Below are positions 15,943 through 24,623 of a stretch of DNA of 39,562 nucleotides, one piece after another (positions within the stretch are counted from its first letter, which is position 1; every line of letters begins with the position of its first letter). The stretch comes from Cryomorphaceae bacterium. Its GTDB lineage: Bacteria; Bacteroidota; Bacteroidia; Flavobacteriales; Schleiferiaceae. The stretch lies in assembly GCA_011525035.1 (NCBI GenBank), contig WTIZ01000033.1, positions 6,182 to 45,743 on the forward strand, given 5' to 3'. The notes below the pieces were generated by a model, which was given only the letters and a program-made list of their open reading frames with translations, was not told the origin of the DNA and made no database searches. The translations under genes were made by a program, and so were the position numbers.

Positions 15943-16350
15943 TTATTTACGACGCCAAAGTTCTCGAATATCGAGGCCTCCGTTGTTGTATTCGAAGACC
16001 AGATTGTCGTAATCGACCACAATATAGTCCCACCGAAAACTATACGTTGGGGTAAAAAAGATGATCTCTTGAAGCGCTGTATCTAAAGTGAATTCGCCGC
16101 CGTTTTCACTGTTTGACGCCCTGTACTCCCAAAGACCTTGGAGATCACTACAGAGTGAATCGTCTGTAATGATCAAGTCTTCACCTTGAAGGAAGGCCGG
16201 CAACATTGTGACGGTATCTGTTCTCTGATAAATTTCCCAATGACCGACTAATCCCTCGTCCACTAAAACAGACTCTTCGCAAGAAGGACGGGCAGTACAA
16301 GCGCTCAACAACGCAGCAAAAAACAATAGTGCAACTATATAGCGCATCAA
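15943..16350 (-). CDS. Small lipoprotein of unknown function, last in the glucan locus
   Basis: A 135-residue predicted lipoprotein with signal peptide and lipobox LLSAC at residues 14-18. The rest (GLVGHWEIYQRTD near 33-45, then beta-rich segments) resembles the loose lipocalin-like or 'lipoprotein of unknown function' group common in Bacteroidota, but I recognise no specific family. Its ATG overlaps the GH5 stop by 4 bases, so it is translated with that gene. The placement suggests a role at the cell surface in the same pathway, but no motif supports a specific one. Confidence 0.75.
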   Translation of the reverse strand: MMRYIVALLFFAALLSACTARPSCEESVLVDEGLVGHWEIYQRTDTVTMLPAFLQGEDLIITDDSLCSDLQGLWEYRASNSENGGEFTLDTALQEIIFFTPTYSFRWDYIVVDYDNLVFEYNNGGLDIRELWRRK

Positions 16351-19043
16351 TGAACGATCAATAGTTTTTCGGTAAACCTTCTTCCAGAAGAAACTACAGT
16401 CACTAGATAGGTGCCAGTAGATAAATCCTTAGTAGAAATCACGCGATCCGGAGTATAAGCAAGCGACTCTTTCATCCAAAGCCTGCCTGATTCGTCATAC
16501 ACGTACATTTCAAGCTGGGTTCCTTCCGTCCACATACCCCCGAGCCTAAAGCCATCTTGTGCGGGATTCGGATATACCATTAACTGGTCTGAGGCCAATT
16601 CTTCATCGAGTCCAATCCCTTGAATAAACTCAAACCAATTGATATTCACAGGAGCTTGAATGACATTCAGCTTCAAGATGTAATCGCCTTGTGTCAGCAC
16701 ACCAGCATTTCCACTAGTAGTGGTCCAAGTCTGCCATCCACCCGTCAACGGTAGTGTAACTTCCGGCATATTGCTTAAGTATGTTCCAGAAGTATCGTAC
16801 AATTCAAATTGAATCTTACCGTTGCTTTGTGAAGCGTGGCGGTAATCAATAGAATAAGTAGCATTGTTTAACACCTTGATGTCGTACAGCAAATAGTCGC
16901 CACCGTCTAGATAACCAATGTTCTGCCCTCCACCCACGTCGGAGGTGTTCTCCAATGAAATTCCATCCATGCTAGAATAGGCTTCTGCTTCTATTTTACC
17001 CGGAATGACGTGCACTGTAGGCAATGTATTTTCAACCAATTCCTGAGTAAATGGATCTACGGAAGTTCCGTCTTTTGCTTTCAAAGTAGTTCCTGAATAA
17101 GACACTTTCATTTCGTCTAAAAAGGTCATGTTTTGATTAAGCGTCAAGATGAAATTTCGAACATTGTTTGGACTAGGTGCAATGTTGACCACCGATGCCT
17201 GATTTCCGTTTATCGTGACATAGTAAGAGGCAAAATTTCCAAGCTGGGTCGTATCCAAAGGCTTGTTGGTTTTGACCTCAATTTCAGTATAGCTGTATGT
17301 ATTTGAACTAACGTATTCGGCATCTAATGCCGTAGTACTTCCGGTCGGGATAAATTCAAAGCTAGCGACATTGAAGCCGCCACTATTCGCTACAAAGCGA
17401 AGCGTCTTGTCCTCAGAGGACAGAATAACATTAGGAATTACCTTATCGGCGAGTATCGACCAGCTGCCAGTATTCGAAGCATAATAGTTTGGGGTCAATT
17501 TTACACCGTCTGCTTCAAAGTAAAAGTTCCCCCCAGTGGCACCATTTGCACCCTGGCGTACTTTGATCGTATACACACTGTCTTGCGCAATATCTACGGT
17601 GTATTGCATCCAATCGTCTGTATCCACCCAGCCCACACAGTAGCCATTGCTGTTTACGAAATCTGAGAATGCCTGCACATCTACCCCATCGTTTCTATAC
17701 GTCCAGCCACTGTTCCAAGCAGGTGGAGGATTCAGCTGCATAGATTCAGTGTCGTAGTATGCTACTCCCAAAGGACCCATATCGTATTCTGAAGCATGAA
17801 CAACACCCGGAATAGTGTGCTCCTTCCATGGCAATGCAGTAGGATCATAGATTTGTCTAAACATCGCATCGATGACCCCTCTATTATAGGTACAATTCTC
17901 AGCCTTCAAGTTGGTCGCTAGCTGCATGAGTGCAGCCGTAGCATCAGCAACAGACGGAGCACTCGCACTACCACTCCAATAATTCAACAATTGCTGGTAC
18001 CCAAGATTTTTAGTGATGCTTAAAGGCGCATTAATGGTCTCTACCTTCTTCAATGGCCACCACGCCCAACCAACCCCTTCGGATTCCATGATGCTGATTA
18101 AACCCGTATACCAAGCATTCGAGTTTTCACCGGTTTCACCAAACCAAATAGGCACGTTGTACGTATCTCTTAAGTCCAAACCATACTGGATATCGGCCAC
18201 ACTATTTACCGGAGACCAATACTTATGGGGCGAGTAGGCCATGTTGTTGTCCCATGGCGGTGTCAATCCAGTAAATGTATTTGCAAACCAATTCCCTTCT
18301 ATAAAAATGATGTGGTTCGTATCTACGGTTCTAATACTGTCCGTGATGTCTTCGTACAGATTTCTAAGCAACGTTCCACCTGGTAAATTCCAGTTGGGTT
18401 CGTTGATTAAGTCGTACCCGGCAATAGTCGTGTCTGTTGCGAACTTCTCCGCAAGCTTCTTCCAGAGCGCAACCGTCTTCGTCCTATTGTGTACGCTTTC
18501 CCAAAGCGAAGGCTTCGTAGGATCATAATCACTGATACCTTGATCGTAGCCCTGGCCACCCGGCGCGGCATGAAGGTCTAAAATGACATACAATCCTGCA
18601 TCTTCTGCCCAAGTAACCACTGAATCTAAAAGATTAAATCCCTTAGTGAGCCAAGTATTTTGCCCAAGCACAGGTTCCTCTTCGATCGGCAGGGTAAAGA
18701 GATTATAATGCATGGGAACTCGAATGGTGTTGAAACCCCAAGCCGCCATGCTGTCTACATCTGCCTTGTTGAAATGGTTTTCTAGCCAAGCGTCGTAAAA
18801 CGCCTGCGTTGCTGTAGCGCCAATAAGATCTTCAATGGTATCCTTAATCTTATGTTGCGGATTCGCGAATGAAGCAGTTTGAAGCATATAGCCTTCCTGA
18901 ACCATCCAACCGCCTATTCCCATAGCACGAATAAGTAGTGTATCGCCTGATCCATCGACGATAGCCTTACCATTAGATTTTACGTATTGAGCGGAAACAA
19001 AGGTTGAAACCAATAGTGCCCCAAGAAGAAATAAGCGTTTCAT
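16347..19043 (-). CDS. Secreted GH5 glycoside hydrolase with two CBM6 modules and T9SS domain
   Basis: Extracellular multi-domain glycanase of 898 residues. Signal peptide 1-18 (VSTFVSAQ). GH5 catalytic domain about 20-360, with acid/base E215 in DLINEPNW and nucleophile E303 in WFGETGE, plus HAAPGGQ and SPHKYW. CBM6 about 410-566, an Ig/SwmB-like linker domain about 570-675, a second CBM6 about 681-808 (GKIEAEAY, GYLDGGDY, INWFEF), and a type IX sorting domain 820-898 (VYPNPAQDGF to TEKLLIVH). Within GH5 the subfamily is unclear: beta-1,3-, beta-1,4- or mixed-linkage glucanase are all possible, with glucan activity favoured by the neighbouring GH16. It has its own predicted promoter and a terminator-like hairpin in the leader. 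Confidence 0.92.
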   Translation of the reverse strand: MKRLFLLGALLVSTFVSAQYVKSNGKAIVDGSGDTLLIRAMGIGGWMVQEGYMLQTASFANPQHKIKDTIEDLIGATATQAFYDAWLENHFNKADVDSMAAWGFNTIRVPMHYNLFTLPIEEEPVLGQNTWLTKGFNLLDSVVTWAEDAGLYVILDLHAAPGGQGYDQGISDYDPTKPSLWESVHNRTKTVALWKKLAEKFATDTTIAGYDLINEPNWNLPGGTLLRNLYEDITDSIRTVDTNHIIFIEGNWFANTFTGLTPPWDNNMAYSPHKYWSPVNSVADIQYGLDLRDTYNVPIWFGETGENSNAWYTGLISIMESEGVGWAWWPLKKVETINAPLSITKNLGYQQLLNYWSGSASAPSVADATAALMQLATNLKAENCTYNRGVIDAMFRQIYDPTALPWKEHTIPGVVHASEYDMGPLGVAYYDTESMQLNPPPAWNSGWTYRNDGVDVQAFSDFVNSNGYCVGWVDTDDWMQYTVDIAQDSVYTIKVRQGANGATGGNFYFEADGVKLTPNYYASNTGSWSILADKVIPNVILSSEDKTLRFVANSGGFNVASFEFIPTGSTTALDAEYVSSNTYSYTEIEVKTNKPLDTTQLGNFASYYVTINGNQASVVNIAPSPNNVRNFILTLNQNMTFLDEMKVSYSGTTLKAKDGTSVDPFTQELVENTLPTVHVIPGKIEAEAYSSMDGISLENTSDVGGGQNIGYLDGGDYLLYDIKVLNNATYSIDYRHASQSNGKIQFELYDTSGTYLSNMPEVTLPLTGGWQTWTTTSGNAGVLTQGDYILKLNVIQAPVNINWFEFIQGIGLDEELASDQLMVYPNPAQDGFRLGGMWTEGTQLEMYVYDESGRLWMKESLAYTPDRVISTKDLSTGTYLVTVVSSGRRFTEKLLIVH

Positions 19044-19069
19044 GATGTGTAGTTGTGTAGCTACAAGAT

Positions 19070-19107
19070 AAAAAAAACGAGGCGCTTCCCTTGGGAAGCA
19101 AACCTCG
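19070..19107 (-). terminator. Intrinsic terminator or attenuator in the GH5 leader
   Basis: On the minus strand CGAGG (19107-19103), an AAA/C internal bulge, GCTTCC-CAAG-GGAAGC, then CCTCG (19082-19078) form a two-part stem followed at once by eight T. It can end the regulator transcript. It also lies between the predicted GH5 promoter and the GH5 ATG, 27 bases before the latter, so GH5 transcripts would have to read through it. Confidence 0.85.
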
Positions 19108-19147
19108 CTTTAATGATGCGCAGTTTTGGCAATCGGTAACACTTCTT

Positions 19148-19204
19148 CAAAGATGCGATAATTGCTTCAGGGCGTGTTATTTAAAGCAAGACAGTTGCCG
19201 GACA
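19148..19204 (-). promoter_or_regulatory. Predicted GH5 promoter with paired TGTCCGG-like activator site
   Basis: Minus strand: TGTCCGG (19204-19198), CAAC, TGTCTTG (19193-19187), 31 bases, then CATCTTTG (19155-19148), one mismatch from TAnnTTTG. There is no good -33 box, as expected for an activator-dependent promoter. The arrangement copies the susC promoter, where the same repeat lies 32 bases before its -7 box. The second half-site matches 5 of 7 bases. Confidence 0.5.
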
Positions 19205-19205
19205 A

Positions 19206-22019
19206 TTATATTTTTTGGATGAATTCATCTAGAGAATCGCCCTTTTCGAGGTCTAGTTTCTTCTTTAGACGGTATTTGGCTTTCTCAACAGCTGCCGGAC
19301 TCACGTTGAGTACGTTCGCGACCTCCTTATTACTCATCTGCTGACGAAGCAAATAACTCAAACGAATCTCTCCTTTAGTCAAGGTTGGATACTCTGCTTT
19401 TAGCTTTGCAGAGAAGTCTTCGTGGAGCTCGCGGTAGTTACGCTCAAAATGGTCCCAATAGTTTTCACTTTGAAGCTCTCTGTTCAACTCCCTAGTCATA
19501 CCCTTCAAAAACCTAAGAACCTCCTCTGATCGCCCTTTCTTCTCGCTTTCTTTCACCAAGCGCTCCTTAAAGGATTGAAGAAGTTCAAGACGTGAAGATG
19601 TCTTCAGTAACTGAAAGCTGAGTTCTGTCTTCTGTTTTTCCGTCTTTACCTCTAGCTCGGCCGCCCTTGCTTTTAAAAGCTCACGCTCAGTTTCTACAAG
19701 TTTTAGGCGCGTCAATCTGAATTTACGGTCCTGGAAGAAGAATACTGCTGCCCCCACCAAGAAAGTAATTACTACAAAGAGGATAAGCTTAAACCACCAT
19801 TGCTGCCAGAAAAAAGCCTTGATGACAAAATCAAACGAAAGTACTTTGGGTGCTACGCCAGATTTCGTCGCTGAAATTTCAATCGTGTATTTACCTGGGT
19901 CAAGCTCTGATAAATCAATGATTCGTGAACCTTGAGGCAGTGTCATCCAGCGTTCGTCGTTTGAAGACAATCTGTAATGAAACAACACGCCTCGTTGAAA
20001 AGAAGGAGACATCAATTCAAAGGAAAACCTTATGGATTTTGTCCCTGCGTTAAAAGCAATGGGTTGGCGGACCTCATTAGTGTTTTTAATCAATTTTGCA
20101 GATTGCTTTTCATTGTCTGCATAGACATCAGTCAATAGCAGATCGGGAACCTCCGCAGTACGTATATCATTCACATTGACCACTGCTACGCCTTTGGTAC
20201 CGCCTACATAAAGGTTTTCACCCTTAAGAACGAGTGATTTCCTATTTGGTAGCCCAATCTGTAATTCATCAATCTCACGGATGAGCTCGAATTCCCATTG
20301 GCCATCGATGTATTGTATGCGGCCTAGTCCTAGAGAGGTTGTTGCATAAATGTAATGCTCGCCGGTTGCTAACGCATAACAGTTCGTGTAGTCTGAATTT
20401 TTAAGTACTGTATCTAAAATTCCTTCTCGATAGGAAAGAATACCGGCGCCTTCTGTTCCGATAATCAATTGACCACCGTAAGAGCTTAGATCAAGCACAC
20501 TGTTGTCTAATGCTACCGAGAATATTCCGCCGTTTCGATCTATAGAGTGTAGCCCTGTAAATTCAGACCCTACCCACAGCTCGCTACCGGTAAACTCAAG
20601 ATCCATGATATTACGACCTACACGCCAAGGCACTTTAAATGGAGAAATAAACTCTTGTCCATTCCAATATTGCAGTCCACTCAAGGTGCCTATCCAAAGA
20701 CTGTCTCCCCAGGTTTGCTCCATGGACCAAATGTTGCTATTCGCTAAACCAAAGGCGATACCGGAGCTCGCCAAGAAACGACGCTTAAGATTGCCTTGAT
20801 CGTCCAAGACAAATAGCCCTTCAGATAGACTCCCGACCCAAAGTTCGTCGCCATAGGTTGCAAGGCTTGTGACAACGTCCGGCAAGACGGCAGGGTCTAC
20901 CCTGCTCACTGTAACCTTTTCAGCATCTGTATTGTATCGAACCAAACCATCACCATCGTAACCTACCCAAAGACCATCGTGCTCAAGCAACGCAATCGAA
21001 CTCTGCAATCCCGAATAAGCAAAGTCCTCATGCTTCGGCAAGGTTCTAACGATGCGCTCGCTTTTTGGAAGTACAGTAATTCCGGAATTGAACGTCCCTA
21101 ACCAAAGTTGATCGGAGATGTCATAAATGCCATAGAATTGGTCTGACGCAAAGCCTAACTGTGGTTGGTACTTAGAATAGTGTTCGATGCGTCCATCAGT
21201 CGTTTTGTATAAGCCTTCTCCATCAGTGCTTACCCACAAATCTTCGCCGTCAAAATGAACATCCCGCGGACCGATTGGATCCAACGTCGCGTCCCTTTCA
21301 AAAGCACCTGAAGTTGTATTTAAACGAAAAAGTCCTTGATCTTCTACCCCAAATACAACATCGCCTCCTCGAACGTCAACCGATTTACGAAACGAACTAA
21401 CCTCGCCATTAACTAGTGCGGAAAGGATGGTATTGTTCGACTGAAGTACGTATAACAATTTTGAACCCGTTGTAGCCATCCAAAGTGTGTCGCCTTGTTC
21501 GGCAAAATCGAAGCAAAATGCGATATCAGCACCATGAATTTTACCAATGAGCTGCTGCCAACGGTCCGCCCCAGGGCGTAGAAAATAGGATCCGTTTCCG
21601 CTTGTTCCTGCCCAAATAGTTCCATCCCTAGTTTCATATAAAGAGATGATGGAATAATTCGCTGGCAACTGCGGACATTTCTTGTCAGGACGCGCACTCA
21701 GATTGCTCAGATCCACACTCACAATCCCACCAAGTTGTAACCCGATATAAAGGATTGAATCTTGAGAGACCAACAAGCTCTGTACGTTGTTGGAACGGCG
21801 TTCAGTTGTAGAATCTAGAAAGGAAATGTTTGTTGCTTTTCCCTCGTTGTATCTGTATAAACCGTCCCTGGTTCCGATCCAGATAAACCCCCAAGGGTCC
21901 TGGACAATGTCATATACAGTTGGGTTGTTCAATCCCTGGCTTGCATCAATAAGGCGAGCCTCCTGGCTAAAGCCGGACAAGGACAGGACAAAAAGCAATA
22001 ACGTGAGTAACCTTCGCAT
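19206..22019 (-). CDS. Membrane-spanning propeller/Y_Y_Y sensor with LuxR-type DNA-binding domain
   Basis: Predicted one-component regulator of the glucan locus, 937 residues from the ATG at 22017-22019. A start 15 bases upstream adds five residues before the signal and is less likely. Signal peptide 1-19 (RRLLTLLLFVLSLSGFSQ). About 20-620: repeats of the regulator beta-propeller (DIVQDPWGFIWIGTRDGLYRY, LWVGSLSEGL, LWIGTLSGL). About 665-735: Y_Y_Y domain. About 740-763: one membrane helix. About 765-875: coiled-coil-like helix. About 878-937: LuxR/GerE-type helix-turn-helix (TKGEIRLSYLLRQQMSNKEVANVLNVSPAAVEKAKYRLKKKL). There is no histidine kinase or receiver domain, so ligand binding outside would have to reach DNA directly through the membrane. 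The oligosaccharide ligand is inferred from the neighbours. Confidence 0.92.
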   Translation of the reverse strand: MRRLLTLLLFVLSLSGFSQEARLIDASQGLNNPTVYDIVQDPWGFIWIGTRDGLYRYNEGKATNISFLDSTTERRSNNVQSLLVSQDSILYIGLQLGGIVSVDLSNLSARPDKKCPQLPANYSIISLYETRDGTIWAGTSGNGSYFLRPGADRWQQLIGKIHGADIAFCFDFAEQGDTLWMATTGSKLLYVLQSNNTILSALVNGEVSSFRKSVDVRGGDVVFGVEDQGLFRLNTTSGAFERDATLDPIGPRDVHFDGEDLWVSTDGEGLYKTTDGRIEHYSKYQPQLGFASDQFYGIYDISDQLWLGTFNSGITVLPKSERIVRTLPKHEDFAYSGLQSSIALLEHDGLWVGYDGDGLVRYNTDAEKVTVSRVDPAVLPDVVTSLATYGDELWVGSLSEGLFVLDDQGNLKRRFLASSGIAFGLANSNIWSMEQTWGDSLWIGTLSGLQYWNGQEFISPFKVPWRVGRNIMDLEFTGSELWVGSEFTGLHSIDRNGGIFSVALDNSVLDLSSYGGQLIIGTEGAGILSYREGILDTVLKNSDYTNCYALATGEHYIYATTSLGLGRIQYIDGQWEFELIREIDELQIGLPNRKSLVLKGENLYVGGTKGVAVVNVNDIRTAEVPDLLLTDVYADNEKQSAKLIKNTNEVRQPIAFNAGTKSIRFSFELMSPSFQRGVLFHYRLSSNDERWMTLPQGSRIIDLSELDPGKYTIEISATKSGVAPKVLSFDFVIKAFFWQQWWFKLILFVVITFLVGAAVFFFQDRKFRLTRLKLVETERELLKARAAELEVKTEKQKTELSFQLLKTSSRLELLQSFKERLVKESEKKGRSEEVLRFLKGMTRELNRELQSENYWDHFERNYRELHEDFSAKLKAEYPTLTKGEIRLSYLLRQQMSNKEVANVLNVSPAAVEKAKYRLKKKLDLEKGDSLDEFIQKI

Positions 22020-22037
22020 GTGCGCAAGGTACAAAAT

Positions 22038-22065
22038 GAAAGGGGGACCCGAAACGGGTCCCCCT
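22038..22065 (-). terminator. Intrinsic terminator at the end of the susC operon
   Basis: AGGGGGACCCG (22041-22051) pairs over 11 bases with CGGGTCCCCCT (22055-22065) around AAA. On the minus strand a TTTTCATTTTG tail follows. It separates the five-gene susC operon from the regulator gene, whose own promoter I could not identify. Confidence 0.85.
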
Positions 22066-22098
22066 ACACTTACTTACTAACCAAAAGGTAAGTGAATA

Positions 22099-23427
22099 TT
22101 ATTTCAAGGCTACACGTACAACCTTCTCAGTCATGCCGTTCTGTACACGTACGATGTACATACCGCGTGGTAGAGAAGCAACGTCTAGACGAGCCTCAGC
22201 GTCGAAAGTAGCTTCCATTACACGAGCACCAGTGATGCTGTATACTGCTACGTTAGAAGTAGTTCCAGTAGTGTTCTCGATGAACAATACATCAGATGCA
22301 GGATTTGGCTTAACTACGAATGAAGCAGCCTCCTCTTCGATACCGATGTTCGCACATGGACCACACTCTTCCCAACATTGAACGTCAAGAGTAGTATCAG
22401 CAGCACCAATCGTGATGAAACGGTTCGTGTAGATACCAGTAGTCAACGTACAAACTGAATCTGAAGTTGCTGGATCGAAGTTCTCTTGAACAGCCCAGCT
22501 ATCAGCAGTGTACTTAAATTCGTAAGAACCTGGCAACAAAGACAAAGTAGCAGTGTAAACACCGTCACCGTCATCGTCAGACATCATGTCTGCATCACCA
22601 GACCATCCGTTCATCGTACCTGAAACGTAAGCAGTAGTGAACGTACCCAAGATTGAGTTACGGTCAGACTGGAATGTAACGTTTACTGGTGTCGGTGGAA
22701 CTGGACAAGTACCGTCTGTAGTACACTCGCCGAAACAAGTCTTCAAGTGGAAGTCACCGTATAATGGCGAACCAGTTGAACGGTCGTTGTAGTTGTTAGG
22801 GTCACCACAAGGCTTACCAGCCAAGTTCTCTTTACAACCCCAAGATGGACAAGCACCGTTAGTGAATGTGAAGAATGAAGTGAAACCAGTGTCTTTAGCA
22901 ACAGTGATGCTGTAGATACTATCACCGATTGGGTGCATTTCGTTATCACCTGGGTTACCGAAGTTACCACCACCAGCTAAGAATACACCAGTTGAATCAA
23001 CTGCCTGGTAAGACATGTTCACTTGCATTGTCAAGTATACCTGACCTGCTTTAGCATCACAAGATTCCCATGCAACACCTGGAAGGATGGTATCACCTGT
23101 GAAGGCAGCGAAACGGTTTGTGTAGATACCAGTTGTTTTGGTACACGCAGAACCTGAAGTCAAGTTTTCCTGTCCTGTCCAACCGTCAAGAGTAAACTTG
23201 TACTCGATAGAGTCAGCAGTCAAAGGAAGAGTTACTGTCCAGATAGAATCACCATCTGCATCAGCCATAGGATTACAAGTACCACACCAGCTGTTAAAGT
23301 CACCGTTAAGGTTAACTGTGGTGTACGAACCTGAATAGTCACGCATATCAACGATAAACGTAACATCCTTTTGTGCGAAACCTAGCATAGGCAAGCACAA
23401 CATCAATAAAGCGTAGATTTTTTTCAT
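22099..23427 (-). CDS. Secreted three-module carbohydrate-binding-like protein with T9SS domain
   Basis: A non-enzymatic surface or secreted protein of 442 residues (ATG at 23427; 445 if the ATG at 23436 is used). Signal peptide MKKIYALLMLCLPMLGFAQ. Three beta-sandwich modules follow, at about 20-123, 128-233 and 248-354. Modules 1 and 3 are clear repeats: both contain NG-x-N/W-x-x-W near the start, an EFKYT/EYKFT strand, a QEN segment and an identical TTGIYTNRF. They resemble starch-binding E-set modules (CBM20/48-like, VNLNGDFNSW), but this is a weak assignment. Module 2 is divergent and cysteine-rich. Residues from about 363 are a type IX sorting domain (VKPNPASDVLF to EKVVRVALK). Last gene of the susC operon; probably binds the target glucan. 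Confidence 0.82.
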   Translation of the reverse strand: MKKIYALLMLCLPMLGFAQKDVTFIVDMRDYSGSYTTVNLNGDFNSWCGTCNPMADADGDSIWTVTLPLTADSIEYKFTLDGWTGQENLTSGSACTKTTGIYTNRFAAFTGDTILPGVAWESCDAKAGQVYLTMQVNMSYQAVDSTGVFLAGGGNFGNPGDNEMHPIGDSIYSITVAKDTGFTSFFTFTNGACPSWGCKENLAGKPCGDPNNYNDRSTGSPLYGDFHLKTCFGECTTDGTCPVPPTPVNVTFQSDRNSILGTFTTAYVSGTMNGWSGDADMMSDDDGDGVYTATLSLLPGSYEFKYTADSWAVQENFDPATSDSVCTLTTGIYTNRFITIGAADTTLDVQCWEECGPCANIGIEEEAASFVVKPNPASDVLFIENTTGTTSNVAVYSITGARVMEATFDAEARLDVASLPRGMYIVRVQNGMTEKVVRVALK

Positions 23428-23453
23428 GTTAAGCATTTATTTATGGTTAGTAA

Positions 23454-24614
23454 TTATTGAAAAACTCTAATATAATCCACCAGCATATACTGAGGGAATT
23501 GGGTTGAAGGGCCAACTGGACCAGGCCAGTTTCCTTCCACGGCAATATTCAAAATGAAGAAGAACTTCTGATGGAACGCACTCAAGTTACCGATATTCAT
23601 CGAGTGGTAGAGCATGTTATCTCTGTACCATTTGATTGATGAACTGTTCCAAACGATAGAAAACACGTGGAACTCATCGTTGAACTTCTCTCCGTTCGGC
23701 AAACTAGTGTTGCCGCTGTACTCTGCATGAGAACCGTTATTAGACCAGTGAGCCGTACCGTACACCGTACGATCGTTGTACCCTTCGCCTCCAATAAGTT
23801 CCATGATATCAATCTCTCCACAAGTTGGCCAACCATCAGTACTGAAGTTGTCTCCAAGCATCCAAAGTGCCGGCCAAATACCTTGTCCATAAGGAACCTT
23901 AGCGCGAATATCAATACGGCCGTATTTGAAAGATTCTTTGCCTTGTGTCGTCATACGTGCAGAAGTAAACGGCGCACCTAAGTACGTCTCTTCCTTCGCT
24001 GTAATTCTCAAGAAACCTTGGTCAAGCTCTGCATTTTTATTTCCTGCTCTGTAGTACTGACTTTCGTTGTTACCCCAGCCAGACGCTCCGGTTTCAAAGT
24101 TCCAAGTAGCACCATCAATAGAGGTCCCGTCGAACTCTTCTTCCCAAACTAGCGTAAGACCAGAATAGCTGGACGGTGACGTATACCCAGTATTGTCGAT
24201 TGGTGGTGCACCGTCATCATTTGTCAGAGTGATTTGAGCATAAGGAATAGGGGTAGTAACGTTAACAGGATTGCTGAATGAAACCCAAAGAGATTCGGTG
24301 TCTTCAGAATCCTCATCACCAAGAATCGTAATAGGAATAACTCCTACAGATTCACCCTTAGGAATGATTAATGTTCCTTGAGCAGCCTCGAAGTCGCTAC
24401 CTTCATCAGCGCTTACCGCACTGGTTGTATAGTCGATCGATACTTCTCTCGGTGCTGCTTCCGTAAGATATACGTAGAAGTCAAGAACGTGCGTTCCATT
24501 GCCTTCGTCGATAATTACGTCCTCTGCACTTAATTGAGGAACGGAAGGTGCCTCGCAACTAGAAATTGCAAGGCCCATTCCGAAAATTAAACATACGTTT
24601 AAGAGTGTCTTCAT
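23454..24614 (-). CDS. GH16 beta-glucanase lipoprotein (laminarinase-like) with Calx-beta domain
   Basis: Surface glucanase predicted to cut beta-1,3(-1,4)-glucan, 386 residues. Lipobox ISSC with C20. Residues about 28-135 form a Calx-beta domain (VIIDEGNG to QITLTNDDG) as a spacer from the membrane. Residues about 150-386 are GH16, with the catalytic signature GEIDIME: nucleophile E267, D269 and acid/base E272, the bulged form found in laminarinases. Substrate-binding aromatics flank it (GIWPALWMLGD, ILNIAVEGNWPG). It directly follows the PKD lipoprotein gene (9-base gap) in the susC operon. Laminarin is the most likely substrate; lichenan-type glucan is the alternative. Confidence 0.94.
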   Translation of the reverse strand: MKTLLNVCLIFGMGLAISSCEAPSVPQLSAEDVIIDEGNGTHVLDFYVYLTEAAPREVSIDYTTSAVSADEGSDFEAAQGTLIIPKGESVGVIPITILGDEDSEDTESLWVSFSNPVNVTTPIPYAQITLTNDDGAPPIDNTGYTSPSSYSGLTLVWEEEFDGTSIDGATWNFETGASGWGNNESQYYRAGNKNAELDQGFLRITAKEETYLGAPFTSARMTTQGKESFKYGRIDIRAKVPYGQGIWPALWMLGDNFSTDGWPTCGEIDIMELIGGEGYNDRTVYGTAHWSNNGSHAEYSGNTSLPNGEKFNDEFHVFSIVWNSSSIKWYRDNMLYHSMNIGNLSAFHQKFFFILNIAVEGNWPGPVGPSTQFPQYMLVDYIRVFQ

Positions 24615-24623
24615 GTATTCTCC

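Larger units (their letters stand above)
19044..19205 (-). other. GH5 leader and control region
   Basis: 162 bases between the regulator stop and the GH5 start. In minus-strand order it holds the paired TGTCCGG-like repeat (19204-19187), a -7-like box (19155-19148), an intrinsic terminator hairpin (19107-19070), a 10-base palindrome TGTAGCTACA (19065-19056) and then the ATG. No open frame. Confidence 0.6.

Noticed and set aside
21973-21990. A third TGTCCTG-TCCT-TGTCCGG pair inside the regulator gene
   Set aside because: It encodes signal-peptide residues (LSLSG), where Leu/Ser codons easily give such a repeat, and no -7 box follows at the distance seen at susC and GH5. Autoregulation is not excluded.
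22400-23340. Repeated nucleotide segments suggesting a repeat array
   Set aside because: They reflect duplicated protein modules (both encoding TTGIYTNRF) and not a CRISPR or mobile repeat.
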